A stretch of 64,000 nucleotides of DNA from Coturnix japonica (lineage: Eukaryota > Chordata > Aves > Galliformes > Phasianidae), in NCBI RefSeq assembly GCF_001577835.2, contig NC_029518.1, positions 54,228,894 to 54,292,893 of the forward strand, read 5' to 3'. A program made the translations under genes and the position numbers. The notes below the pieces were generated by a model, which was not told the origin of the DNA, made no database searches, and was given only the letters and a program-made list of their open reading frames with translations. Shown here piece after piece: positions 1-10,678 of the stretch. Position 1 is the stretch's first letter. Each line of letters opens with the position of its first letter.

Positions 1-161
1 AAACAACCAATCTCTGGCATACTCCTTAGCTCTGGAGTTTTGTAGGAGGAGCTGGGCTGAAGGCTGCAGGAGGGTGACACAAAAAATATGCATCATACAA
101 CTCCCTTCTAAATTTGATTTTCAGTTTTTATCTATCACTGTTCTCAGCTTTAATTATAATT

Positions 162-562
162 ACAGAATCACAGAATTGTAGGGCTTGGAAGTGACCTCTA
201 CATATCATCGAGTCCAGGGGGCCTGCTTTGCAGGGGATCTACAGCAGCTGCACAGGTACATATCCAGGTGGGTCTTGAATATCTTAAGAGAAGGAGAATG
301 TACAACCTCCCTGGGCAGCCCGTTCCAGTGCTCTGTCACCCTTACTGTGAATAAGTTCCTTCACGTACTGGTGAGGAACTTCCTGTGCTCCAATTTATGG
401 CTGTTTCCCCTTGTCCTATCCCCACAGACCGCCGAAAAGAGGTTGGCCATGTTCCTTTGACTTCCACACTTAAAATATCTATAAACATTAATAAAATCCC
501 CTCTCAGTCTTCTCAAGGCTGAACAGACCCAGGTCATCCAGCCTTTCCTCATAGTGGAGATT
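162..562 (-). mobile_element. CR1 LINE 3' fragment
   Basis: A minus-oriented CR1 3' end. The terminal repeat reads 'cacagaattgta' at the left edge, followed by the CR1 tail ('gacctctacatatcatcgag'). It continues to the conserved part seen as 'aaggctgaacagacccaggt' near 515-535. It is moderately diverged, so not recent. Confidence 0.85.
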
Positions 563-653
563 TCTCCATACAAAATCAATAGTTACCACCATACAATGAT
601 ACAAATTTTCACAGTCTACATCATCATTTTCAAGATTTTCCACCCCTTCTTAC

Positions 654-727
654 TTTGCACATACTGTCCGTTTCATCAGCCCCCTCGCCATCTCTTCTGA
701 AGGAATATTGAGAATCCAAAATGGAGA
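654..727 (-). CDS. TRMT11: TRMT11 coding exon 3
   Basis: The exon encodes SPFWILNIPSEEMARG and then LMKRTVCA, followed by AA before a GTAAGA donor (24 codons plus 2 bases). The acceptor is TTTCAG. It is nearly identical to the human block SPFWILSIPSED...MKRTVCAKS. The next exon was not found between 1 and 650. Confidence 0.92.
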
Positions 728-2662
728 CTGAAATAAAAAGAAGACAAGAGATGCAGACACCCAGATGGAGGATGTTACAGGGATTACACCATCACAGAGT
801 TCTGCACTATCAAAACAGAATATGTGTGCTGAAGAAAAAAAGTGAAAAAGAGAAAAAGAAAGCACAAGCTGTACAGAGAATACAAGGATAAAACATTTAA
901 TTTGAAGGAAAACTGTGTATTATCTTGAAAGGCCAAGAAGCTTTATCACAAATTCCAGTCTAACTCTATACTTGACTGGGTAAAACATTATCGGTTCGTG
1001 TTTTTCTAGGTTATTCAGACTCTAAAGAATTGGAATACTTAGCTACACACAGCTAATAATAAAATCTAAGTAATGTTTGCTGACTAAGCATTGAAACTAG
1101 AAACATGTATCTCCTGGCTTCACTATTTTGGATGTGCTGTCTTATTGAACCAGAAGTAAACATTAAATTCACAGAGCTACTGAACTTTCTCACTGTTCAG
1201 TTATACTGAAATAAAACAAGCTTCCCAGTAGATGGCACAATTTCTTTTTATACAGATAACTGAAGACATCCCAATGAGCGTTTTGTGCAGCTTCTTCTGA
1301 ATTCAAAATTTAACTGAAATTGAAGATTACTCACTTCTGGAAGATTTCTTATTTTCCTAATGAACTTCAGAATGTATTCAGTCACCCTCTTCCAATAAAA
1401 ATACCATAGACAACATATATGTATATGTATACCACATGAACACTCTAAAAAGGTATCTGATACTCACTTACATTTACACGGACTTCCTGCTGACTGCTAA
1501 ACTGTCCGCCACAAAGCGAGAGCAAAGATGTTATTTCCTAAGGAGAAAATACAAAGGTCAGGCTTCAGGAGTATTGAGGAGAAACAGCAAATCTCCAAGT
1601 AACAAGTTAGCAGTAGCTGTAAAAATTCCTTACAGAAAAAAACATTTTAAACTGAAATGGGAGTTAAGCACTGGGGATATTCCTCACGGAGCCCATTCAC
1701 TCCAAGCTGCAGCCTCAGAACATGACCAGAAGTACAACAGAGTGTAACAGAAGCAAATGCAGCGATGTAGGGCACATCTCCTAGGGAAGGAGCTGGAGGG
1801 CACTGCCAGCCCACAGCGAAGTGGGAGGCACCGGCCTCTCTCAGGATCTCTCTCTGCCTATACAGAAGAGATGCTCTGAGCACAGAGTGTGATTTCTTAA
1901 AGACTGAGAAATATGAAACATGTAACTTAATGACCGGCTATTAGCTTGAAAACAGATGTGGGTCTGGACAGGAGCCTGCAGTTGTTGGGGTCCAGCACCA
2001 CCACACAGGCAGCAAAGCTGGTCCTCCATCCCACACAGAGGATGGAGGCACAGACAAGCACCAGCTCTGCCTGACCATCTTGCACTCTCCATTTTCAGAC
2101 AGCCTGGCCAAAGCACCAGCACACGACCTTAGCAACACCTCCGTAAGCCAGCTCTTTCCTCCAGGTCTCATTTCCGTATTCACAGCCTGCAGCGCTGTGC
2201 TGCCAGCCTGTCCCGCCTCTATATGCAACATAGAAGCGGCTGTCTGGCTCCAGCGCCCCATCCCACCATACGCAGGAAGGCGGCAAGGAAAGCCTTTCCT
2301 TCCAACCAAGGGCTGGAGGGCGAGGAAGGAGCCGAGGCCGCAAAGATAATGAAGCAAACGAAGACGGCCCCGAGCGAACGCGCCGCTTGCAGGCACGCAT
2401 GGGGAGCGACGCGGGGACACGGGCCGGGAACAACCCGCCATCCCCCCCGACACTCCCGGAGCAGCCCAGGCGCGGTCCCGCCGCCGCGGCCAGGCCGGGC
2501 CGTGCCCAGGTACAGCCATGGGAGCCCCGTGCTCAGCGCCCCGTCTCCCCCTCCCCTCGGAGGCCGCCCCCCGCCCGCTCTCCTCACCGGCAGGCGGAAC
2601 TCGAGGTGCTCCTGTGCCAGCAGCAGCAGGTACCGCTGCCGTGCCGGGCCCGCCGCCGCCAT
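654..2662 (-). CDS. TRMT11: TRMT11, tRNA (guanine-N2)-methyltransferase catalytic subunit, 5' part (3 coding exons, continues beyond the left edge)
   Basis: TRMT11 pairs with TRMT112 and methylates guanosine 10 of tRNAs (m2G10) in the cytoplasm. Only the N-terminal 71 residues and part of the next codon are in the window, in three minus-strand exons: 2588-2662, 1472-1537 and 654-727. Exon 1 reads MAAAGPARQRYLLLLAQEHL and ends EFRLP. Exon 2 begins EITSLLSLCGGQFSSQQE. Exon 3 begins SPFWILNIPSEEMARGLMKR. These match the start of vertebrate TRMT11 (human YLLLMAQEHLEFRLPEIKSLL and SPFWILSIPSED). Splice phases are 0, 0 and 2, and all donors and acceptors are GT/AG. The start ATG lies in a CpG island, and the first few residues differ from human, as expected for this variable tip. 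The THUMP-related N-terminal part is only partly present and the Rossmann methyltransferase domain lies outside. The family assignment is very likely right; the exact end of exon 3 is seen from its GTAAGA donor. Confidence 0.93.
1472..1537 (-). CDS. TRMT11: TRMT11 coding exon 2
   Basis: This exon has 22 codons (EITSLLSLCGGQFSSQQEVRVN) between a CCTTAG acceptor and a GTAAGT donor, in phase 0 on both sides. The exon start continues LP-EI as in human TRMT11. The last four residues differ from the human ETYGK. Confidence 0.9.
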
Positions 2663-2770
2663 CTCCGGCCATCCCCCGCCTACCGCGCCGCATGCGCCGC
2701 CGGGCGGGACTAGCGGGAAGCGGGCGGGAGGCAGGGCCCGGCGGGAGGCAAGTACTCGGCTCCCGCTGCG
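2380..2770. promoter_or_regulatory. CpG-island promoter of TRMT11
   Basis: This is a dense GC- and CpG-rich block around and upstream of the TRMT11 start codon. It contains GCATGCGC at 2690-2697, which resembles the core of an NRF1 site. No TATA box was seen. It reads as a typical housekeeping promoter on the minus strand. Open frames across this block on either strand are composition artefacts, except for TRMT11 exon 1. Confidence 0.75.
2588..2662 (-). CDS. TRMT11: TRMT11 coding exon 1
   Basis: This exon has 25 codons from the ATG at 2662 to EFRLP, ending in phase 0 at a GTGAGG donor. The reading frame is open well upstream, but similarity to TRMT11 starts only around YLLLLAQEHL. The nearest in-frame ATG in the CpG island is therefore chosen as the start. 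Confidence 0.92.
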
Positions 2771-3267
2771 GTACGGCTGGAACATCACCGACTGTGGCAT
2801 GGGTGCTGGGCAAACAGATGAGATTCTTGTGAAGGGAAAAGGCAGAGAAGCGGCTGTTGAGCAGGATAAAAGAATGCTGTTTTGCGCTGCAGGCTATTGT
2901 TTGTTATAACTTAACATCTAGAGTCGATAACTGTAATCCCATACTCCCTGATCCCCGTTGTGTTGAGCTGGGAGGTTCGGCTTATCCAGATTTCAGTAAG
3001 CCTTTATTAGGAGCAGGCCAGCTCAGCAGTAACTCATGTTCTGTGTTTTCCATGCCGATTTTTGGATGGCCTTTCTTCGACATGGCTAAGATTTTGCTCA
3101 TGACCTGGAAGCACCGTATGGGTTGCATTCCTGATGTATCCATGTAGCCAATGCTTGACCCTCTCCTCCTGCATTAATCAGAACCAAAGCTTGGTACGAA
3201 GCTTTCACCTCAACAGCTGCCAACCTCAGTGTGCAATGTAATCTGAGGGTGAACCTTCCTGGGCAGT
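2663..3267. other. Intergenic stretch upstream of TRMT11
   Basis: This holds the upstream edge of the CpG island and then ordinary AT-rich sequence. Short open frames here show no similarity I recognise and no supporting splice structure. Confidence 0.5.
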
Positions 3268-3694
3268 TCTATGAGGACAGGCTGAGGGAGCTGGGCTTGT
3301 TCAGCCTAGAGAAGAGAAGGTTGCGGGGTGACCTCATTGCAGCCTTTTCAATACCTGAAGGGAACTTACTCCCAGGAAGGGAGTAAACTCTTTGAAAGGG
3401 CTGACAATAGCAGGACACGGGGGAATGGTTTTAAGTTGAAGGAGGGAAGATTTAGGTTGGATGTTAGGGGAAAGTTCTTCACTAGGAGAGTGGTTAGGTC
3501 CTGGAACAGGCTGCCCAGGGAGGTTGTGGATGCCCCGTCCTTGGAGGTGTTCAAGGCCAGGTTGGACGGGGCCCTGGGCAACCTGATCTAGTAAACTTGG
3601 AAGTTTGGTGGCCCTGCCAGGCAGGGGGGTTGGAACTACATGATCCTTGAGGTCCCTTCCAACCCAGGTCATTCTGTGTGATTCTGTGATTCTG
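3268..3694 (+). mobile_element. CR1 LINE 3' fragment, plus orientation
   Basis: It starts in the CR1 ORF2 C-terminal block ('aggctgagggagctgggctt'), passes the 3' untranslated part, and ends in 'gtgattctgtgattctg' at 3694. It is nearly identical over about 430 bases to the fragment at 7844-8360, so both belong to the same, relatively young subfamily. The reading frame across it is CR1-derived, not a host gene. Confidence 0.93.
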
Positions 3695-4074
3695 TTCTTG
3701 AGGAGGAGGTGAAGAAGCAGATGGAGATGTTTCTTGTTGGTCAGTTCAGAGGAGCTCAGCAGTGCCCATCACATCGGGCTGCTGACAAGCCCATCCCAGG
3801 CAGCCTACAAAAGCTTTTTAGGAGGTGCCACTGGCATTATTGCTTGAGCTGGATCTCCTTGGGTCTGCCTTTCTCCTACTTTACCTGCACAGTGGTCCAC
3901 CACTGCGCTGCTGTCCACCCCAGAAGCTGAAGACCTCCATGGTCTAGCAGTGCGTTTCTGATGAAGAACAGGGCTGAGGCTCTGCATTTTCCTTCTCTCT
4001 GCATGGGGATCAGTGCCGAATCTGTGTGCTGCATAGCACAGTTTAAGAGTGTATGGAGATTAACAAGTAACAGC

Positions 4075-4165
4075 GTTACAAGAGAGTTACAAGAGAGTTA
4101 CAAGAGAGTTACAAGAGCGTAACAAGAGCGTAACAAGAACGTAACAAGAGCGTAACAAGAGCGTA
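4075..4165 (+). repeat. 11-base minisatellite, about 8.3 copies
   Basis: Tandem units of 11 bases. Three copies of gttacaagaga are followed by gttacaagagc and then copies of gtaacaagagc (one reads gtaacaagaac), ending in a partial gta. The unit changes from gtt..aga to gta..agc across the array, which suggests stepwise expansion of two variants. It lies about 300-400 bases upstream of the CpG island of the costars gene. Confidence 0.9.
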
Positions 4166-4439
4166 CTCGCAGAACAAAAACAAAGCATAGGTCAGATGCA
4201 GAACCCAGTACTGTAAGGTCTCAGAGATGAGCCAAGCGGATCATTGGGCTGTAGGAAGGAACTTGTCTTAAGGCAACAACAGCATCACACAACTACGGTA
4301 GGGAGAAAAGGAAGCGGAATTCCTTCTTTTTACCTTTCAGGGGACTTTTAAGGACCCAAAATGTAATTACTCAAGTTGGAAGTTTTCCAGGAGCCGAGAG
4401 TAAACCATCCTTTCACAAAACACACCACGGGATCATGCA

Positions 4440-4910
4440 GTGATCGTGAGCTCCCACGGCCACAAAGCCGCGGCGCAGTGCGCATTGCTGCTCGCTGTCT
4501 CAGCACCCCCGGAGCCGCTAACCCCGTGCTCCCTGCTGGATCCCAACCCAGCCGCAGCACCCCGCCTTTCAGCAGGCGGGGGGCACCGCCGGCTCTACGC
4601 ACAGACGGGCCCGGCCCGAGCTCGCCCAGAGTCTGCCCGGGGCCTTTTAAGGCAGAACTATCCGCCTCCACCGAGCAACGCTCCGCCGCCCGGCCGCGCT
4701 TCCCGGCCGTAACGGGGCCGCTGTGTCCTTCCGGGGCGGGCACATCCCGGCGGCGGGGCGGGCGCAGCGTCCCGTGCCCGCGGGGCCGGCCGGGTACCGC
4801 AGTGCATGTGGGACCGAGGGACCGGGGCCGAGAGCACCGCGGACAGCGGCGGCTGAGCGTCCTGCCCGCCCCGCTGCCCGACCTGGAGAGGCTGGCTGCA
4901 TCTCTTCGCT
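4440..4910. promoter_or_regulatory. CpG island, probable promoter of the costars-domain gene
   Basis: A CpG- and GC-rich block ends about 240 bases before the start codon of the plus-strand costars frame, with no other gene near enough to claim it. A perfect CArG box lies inside it at 4643-4652. Transcription probably starts in the later part of the island. A strong acceptor (pyrimidine tract, then CAG at 5074-5076) precedes the start codon, so a noncoding first exon spliced to a coding exon from 5077 is likely. The transcription start was not determined. Confidence 0.6.
4643..4652 (+). promoter_or_regulatory. CArG box (SRF-binding site), perfect consensus
   Basis: CCTTTTAAGG fits CC(A/T)6GG exactly and is palindromic. 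A second, one-mismatch version (ACTTTTAAGG) lies near 4345-4354. ABRA/STARS proteins act upstream of MRTF and SRF, so an SRF site in the promoter of a family member would fit a feedback or muscle/cytoskeletal programme. Binding is inferred from the motif only. Confidence 0.5.
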
Positions 4911-5152
4911 TTCTCAACTGCTGTGCGGATATGAGTGGACCGACCAAAAAGTTCAGTATTTGAAGTGCGTTCGGCAGCCTTGGCAGTCGCAGATGCAAAA
5001 CTCTGGCGGAAACTATCAGGATTATTTTTCTCTCTCTCGCTTCTGACGAGGCTTATTTGTGTTGTTTCCCTCTCAGCTGACAGTTCACAGGAGAACCACC
5101 TCTACGGTCGACAGCTGGTTCCCATCTGAGTGCCACAAACCAATTCCAAGGA

Positions 5153-5614
5153 ATGGAGGAGAATAAGGGGCAACGTGCTAAAACCAGCGGAGCAGTGAGT
5201 GACCTGAGGAGAAGCTGGCAGACCTGGGCAGAGGATCGGGTCGAGTACCAGAGGAAGAACCCATTCAGCAACGATGACAGGCTTGCATCTAAACCTCTGC
5301 ACGCTCAGAGAGGAGACCCTGCCTACGGGAGACCCCCTGAAGGGTCTAAAACAGAGCAGAGAGGGAAAGATGCTCACTCACATGTAGAAAAGGAGGTGGA
5401 AGAGCTGTGCCTGATTATCAGAAGCACCGGGCAGAAGGGTGAAGATGGACACGTGAGTGTAACGTTCGGGCAGCTGTTTGAGACATATGTGACAATCTCC
5501 AACAAAGTGGTAGGAATCTTGCTGAGAGCCAGAAAACACGGCCTGGTTCGTTTTGAAGGTGAAATGCTTTGGCAAGGAAAGGATGATGATGTGGTCATCA
5601 CTTTGCTGGAATGA
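5153..5614 (+). CDS. Costars-domain protein related to the C-terminal part of ABRA/STARS (153 residues)
   Basis: This is an intact single-exon frame of 153 codons. Residues about 16-60 contain LRRSWQTWAEDRVEYQRKNP followed by FSNDD and YGRPPEGSKTEQR. They correspond to the actin-binding segment of human ABRA (GRWQQWADEHIQSQKLNPFS; YGRPKEGTKTAER). Residues about 75-153 form the costars domain, ending KVVGILLRARKHGLVRFEGE, then MLWQGKDDDVVITLLE. The ABRA equivalent is KVVGILMRARKHGLVDFEGE. ABRA is about 380 residues and ABRACL about 81, so this is an intermediate, N-terminally short family member. The Kozak context is good (G at -3 and +4). By analogy it binds actin and promotes MRTF/SRF signalling, but this is inferred. 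It is not the human ABRA or ABRACL locus, so I leave the symbol empty. It lies on the strand opposite its neighbours. Confidence 0.88.
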   Translation: MEENKGQRAKTSGAVSDLRRSWQTWAEDRVEYQRKNPFSNDDRLASKPLHAQRGDPAYGRPPEGSKTEQRGKDAHSHVEKEVEELCLIIRSTGQKGEDGHVSVTFGQLFETYVTISNKVVGILLRARKHGLVRFEGEMLWQGKDDDVVITLLE

Positions 5615-7843
5615 GACTTTGGCATCTGATCAGTTTTGCTGCTTGTTTCCATTTGGAAAAAAACCTCTAGATACTGTCTTGAAAAAGGTTTTCACTGCAG
5701 AATTTCAGCTCTGCAAATTAATGGGACATTTAAAGGAGAGAAAATGGGTGTGATACATAAAAAACCAGTTTGCATAAAAATATTAAGCGATTTTGGAGAG
5801 AAATCACAAATAATCAACTAATCCGTCACAATACCAAGCATGCTGTGGTTTTTCAGGTATCCTCACTGGGTTAGTGCTTTAGGTTCTGAACACTAATGAC
5901 TAATTGCCACCAGAAAGCACTGAATCTTGGAGGTTGTGAAAGACTTGCTGTGGGGGGGATTTTGTGATTTGTAAAACATGGAATTGAGCACTTTTGTGGG
6001 AATTCATATGCTTCAAACAAAAGCTTGGCTGTAGCTAAAGTTTTCGTTATTGGTGACTCTAAATAAATGGAAGTTAGGTTGACTTTCATGAAGTATATGA
6101 AAATGCCCAAGTTTACAGAAATATCACTTGCTTAGTGGCCTACAATACACACAGCAAGGATATTTCACATTTCCTAAGTAAGCTGCGTCTTGTTGAATTT
6201 AATGGTCTATTCTTAGCATAGCGTCTTCTGCATCAAGTTCTTCTTCCTCTCTGTATATCCTACCACTTGCACCTTCTAATGCTGTTTCATACTAGGGGGG
6301 ATCACAAAGCTCCGCAGCCTTTTTGGTGACCTCAAATATACCCTTCCCAAAAAGTACGGTGCCACAACACAACAATTTTAAAGACATCAGAAAATATATT
6401 GAGGTGTTCGTGGAAAGGAAAAAATGACAAATAAAAAAGCTCTGGATTTATTAAGCAAAGAGTAGCAATGCTGTTTACAACAGTTGAGTAGAGATCCTGT
6501 AATGCCAAACGCATAAGTAGAAGTATAGAATGCTGTCACAACCCTCATTTAGTTGAGGCAAAGCTGTGTTGCAAGTTCTCCAAACTGGGAGAAAAAAAAA
6601 TGAGCTGCTAGAGAAAAATGAGACTGAAAGATGAGTGATGGGAATTTTTCTCGTGGTTCTTCTGGAGGAAGTTTTTTCAGCGTTCAGAACTGGTTATATT
6701 TGATAGTTGTAATAACAATATTAAAAATAATCAGGAACTGTGTTTCGCATAATTGCCATCAAGAAAACGTCAGGAATACAAAATTCTATAGCTTTTTTGT
6801 TTCTTTTAAACAGGGCAAATAAAAGCTCTTATGTGGTGTATGTGGTGCTAAGTACAGTACTTGACGAGTCTTTAAGATAAGAATATTCTCTCACCTCAAG
6901 AGGATACTGAGATTTGTTATAAACTATGCACTAGATAAAACTGATTATTTAGTGCTATTTACATAAAATACCTTTTATTTTTTTTGCAAAAAAAGCAGAA
7001 GTTTGAGCAAGTGAAAATACAGTTTTTGTTATCCCTCTGCCTCCTTTTCCTAGTGAAAAGAATGGAAAAAACCAGAGATAAACGTGGTGCAATAAGTCCA
7101 TTTGGAGAACAGGAGAGCCAGAGGCAGGCACAGCATAGAGGGGAAACAAAGGCTGGGCTTCAATCACCACATCATTTCAGCATGTTTGAAACTGGAGAAT
7201 ACATGCTGCACCAGACAGCGCTGGCTTGTGTTCTTAAAACCACCCCTTTCTAAGATAATTTATGGCTTAAAACAGGACTTATGTAACTTGTCATCGCTAC
7301 ATATTTCAAATGCTTTAGTTTTTTTGGAAAAGCATTTCTAGCCAAGTGACATGAGCATGAGTTAGTGGATTTCCACACCCGTTTGATGAAACATGGGCAT
7401 GTATTTTGATTTCAAAGCAAATCAATCTTTTTATAACACAGCTATGAAATGCGGCCTGCTTAATTCTAATGGTTTGTCAGTCCATTTGATTCTGCTCTAG
7501 TGGTAGTTCGTAACTTAGAGAAGGCAGCTGGTGATACTTGAACTGCCCAACACTACAGGATGGCAGTATCAGGGAAGATAATCCATTGCTCTCAAAGACA
7601 CACAGTTGAGGCAGTGTGTAACCTGAGCACTCTCAGGGTGCAAGTCCAGCTTGTGTAGACTCACTAATTCTTAATTAAGACTGACCCAAGTAGTTAAGCA
7701 ACAAGAACCAAGGCTTCCACTGCCACGCATGTAGTGTCAGACAGTAACATGGCCTCAGCTGTACTGCTGCTTAGGGTTGGTTTACGTATCACTTGAGCTC
7801 ATCAGGAAAAGCTTTAAGCGTACCTCTCAGAACAGAAGTACCT
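5615..7843. other. 3' flank and intergenic stretch
   Basis: AT-rich sequence, partly the likely 3' untranslated region of the costars gene. I see no further coding exon or repeat family I can name. Confidence 0.45.
6062..6067 (+). terminator. Possible polyadenylation signal of the costars-domain gene
   Basis: AATAAA lies about 450 bases after the stop codon, in AT-rich sequence. Other AATAAA-like strings occur further on (about 6430), so the choice is uncertain. Confidence 0.3.
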
Positions 7844-8360
7844 CTGTCCAGGTATGGAGCCCTCAGTACAAGAAAGACAGAGAGCTGTTGGAAAGGGTCC
7901 AGAGGAGGGTCACGAAGATGGTCAGGGGGCTGGAGCACCTCCTCTATGAAGACAGGTTGAGGGAGCTGGGCTTGTTCAGCCTGGAGAAAGAAGGCTGCGG
8001 GGTGACCTCATTGCAGCCTTTCAGTACCTGAAGGGAACCTATAATCAGGAGAGGAGTCAACTCTTTGAAAGGGCCAATAATAGCAGGACTAGGGGAAATG
8101 GTTTTAAGTTGAAGGAGGGAAGATTTAGGTTGGATGTTAGGGGGAAGTTCTTCACTAGGAGAGTGGTTAGGCCCTGGAACAGGCTGCCCAGGGAGGTTGT
8201 GGATGCCCCGTCCTTGGAGGTGTTCAAGGCCAGGTTGGACGGGGCCCTGGGCAACCTGATCTAGTAAAGGTGTATGTTTGGTGGCCCTGCCAGGCAGGGG
8301 GGTTGGAGCTTCATGATCCTTGAGGTCCCTTCCAACCCGGGTCATTCTGTGATTCTGTGT
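7844..8360 (+). mobile_element. CR1 LINE 3' fragment, plus orientation (near twin of the one at 3268)
   Basis: It begins within ORF2 C-terminal coding sequence ('gtacaagaaagacagagagc') and runs through the 3' untranslated part to 'gtgattctgtg' at 8360. From about 7955 on it is almost base-for-base the same as 3275-3690. It is truncated at its 5' end, as usual for CR1. Confidence 0.93.
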
Positions 8361-10082
8361 CAAATCTGCCAAACTGGGTCAGTGCACAAGTTGACAAATC
8401 TAATCTGCTTTCAGCAATCGCCCATATCTCAAAAGAAGTCTTTAAAAGGTAATGCAATTGTTCAGTTTGTCCACCAAATACACTCAAGAATAACAAAATC
8501 CATCTTAAAGCCAGCAGAGACAAGAACATGCCCTATCAAATGAACATGTCTGAATCTAGATACCAGCTTACAAGTTTTACAAAGTTCTGCTTCATCTGCA
8601 ATGCAGCTTCAATTAGCATCTACAGGTGACAGTTTTTAGAAGTCTTCTTATGCAACAGGTCCTATTTAGAGCAATAGAAATCTTCTTTAGTGGGACAGAA
8701 TTTAATATATTCACAAAAAATGTAAGATGTGTATTTTAAATATTAAAAATCGTTTGTAGTAGTAACTAAAGTTTGACCTTTTATAAGGTTTTCTGTCCTA
8801 TCTTGTAACATTCAGCTCTTTCAGTCTCTCCTGAAAGTTCTCTTTTCTTACAACAACCTTACCTGCTTCCTCTGCAGTCTTTCCTTTCAGTTGAAGCCTG
8901 TGAGTTCTACACCTGGTTTGGACTGTGCGTTGTACAGGAATTATCTGTATTTTGTCAAACGAAGGCGCTTTCAGCACTTCAATAAATATTGCACAGCACT
9001 TGAAATGACAGCGAGAGAGTTTTTATGCAGGTTTTACCATTCATATTTACTTCTCATAGTTGCCAAATTTCAAATATGATCTTCACCAGTTTGCTTTTTC
9101 TTGAGTACACAGAGGGTCTATTACCAGTGTACTCACATTGAAAATGCTGTCCTTGGGTCAACACATCCTTTTTTTTTTTTTAATTCTTCATGCAACAGTA
9201 TTGTATGTGTGTCTACTTCATCCTTTCAGGAGGCAATTAGTGGTCCACCACAGAAGTATTATTCTCTGTGCTTGCATTAGGTAAAACAACTGAGCATAAG
9301 AGTACAAGCGAAGCTTTGTCATTCCTAAATATGTAGTCAAAAAAGCAGCTTTTCTCAAGACTGCTAATACTAGAACAAAGAACAGGGGTAGAGGCTAAGC
9401 AACTTTCTTTGCTTCTTAGTCTTGTCTACTGAAGATTAAAACTGCTGAGTACATTCACTTTCCACAAGGTTTTTTAGCCATCTCTGCTCACCGCAATGCT
9501 CCACAGAAGACTGGGGACGTTTTAAAATGGCGTTATAAAGCTGCTGTTGAAGAGGGTGACATAATGAACAGGGTCTGCCCACTGCTTTTTCCAGAGGGTA
9601 GCCAACAATTCTGAAACATATTCAAAGCATCAGAATAGACAGAAAATATTTCTTGGCCCAATTAAAAAATATCCGCTGAATCCAAGAACAAAGCTTGTCA
9701 ATACAGAAGGAAAATGGAGCACAGTTCCATGATGGAAAGCACTAATGAGACACTGAGCATTCATCTCAGTAATGAATGTAGCTCCATTTAGCATCTTGTT
9801 TGAGCCTGTTTGAGGCTTGTTTGCTAGTGGCAGAGACAATTTGAAATCCCTATCTTGATTATCAGCAAAGTTTTGTAAGCTAGGTTACGTCCTGATTTTT
9901 ACCTCTCCAGTCTTACTTTCCCCTCACTATTTTGGCCCTCCTCAAACATAAAAGTCAGTCTTCACATTTCCTGCTGTTTACATTTCAGTGTATCGGGGAT
10001 GGACTTAAGTTTCTTTTGTAGCAGCTCAGTGTCATCTCCTGTTTGTGATTAAAACAGCGTTAACGCAGCAATCTTCTGACTA
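8361..10082. other. Intergenic stretch
   Basis: AT-rich sequence with a poly-T run near 9171-9182. No gene or recognisable repeat beyond simple runs. Confidence 0.45.
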
Positions 10083-10270
10083 TTGCCCAGAGAGATGGTG
10101 AATGTCCCATCCCTGGAGGCATTCAAGGCCAGACTGGATGTGGCTCTGGGCAGCCTAATCTAATGGTTGGCAACCTTGCCCACAGCCGAGGGGTTGAAAC
10201 TAGATGACCTCTGAGGTCCTTTTCAACCCAGGCCATTCTATGACTCTATGATATGATTCTATGATTCTGT
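10083..10270 (+). mobile_element. CR1 LINE 3' tail fragment
   Basis: A short plus-oriented CR1 end: 'ggaggcattcaaggccagac', then 'gatgacctctgaggtccttt', ending in 'atgattctatgattctgt'. It is more diverged than the pair at 3.3 and 7.8 kb. Confidence 0.88.
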
Positions 10271-10672
10271 TGCTGAGCAGTGCTTGCACAGCGTGAAGGC
10301 ATTCTCCTTCTCCCAGTCTGCCACTCCAACCAGCAGGCTTGGGGCGAACAAGAAGCTGGGAGGGGACAACCTGCACAACCACACAAAGCAACCAGAAGGG
10401 TTATCCTGTGCTGTATAATAGCATGCTCAGCAATAAAAATGGAGGGAAGGCTTCTTGAGGGCTACAATTAGGCTAGCCATTCCTACTGGACTGTTTGCAG
10501 GAGGAAATGATTGCCTTTATAGAGCAAATCTTGTTCTTTTTCCATCCTCTTAGCTTCATTTCTTAAACTAGTGTTACCTTGACCCATTTCCTCCCCCATC
10601 CTGCTGGGAGCAGGAGTGAGGAAGTATCTCACCACTCTATGGTTGGATCATTCCAAGATTAGCATTTGTTCA

Positions 10673-10678
10673 GTTTAT
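10673..10678 (-). terminator. Possible polyadenylation signal of HINT3
   Basis: The minus strand reads AATAAA (plus strand tttatt) about 1.7 kb after the HINT3 stop codon at 12403. It would imply a long 3' untranslated region from 12402 to about 10655. Nearer signals were not excluded. Confidence 0.3.

Noticed and set aside
2219-2909. Several long overlapping open frames on both strands across the TRMT11 start region
   Set aside because: They arise from the GC-rich, stop-poor CpG island. Only the part from the ATG at 2662 to the donor at 2588 matches TRMT11; the rest shows no similarity and conflicts with the splice site.
4075-4165. Regular short repeats resembling a small CRISPR array
   Set aside because: The units are directly adjacent with no unique spacers, and the genome is a vertebrate one. 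This is a minisatellite.
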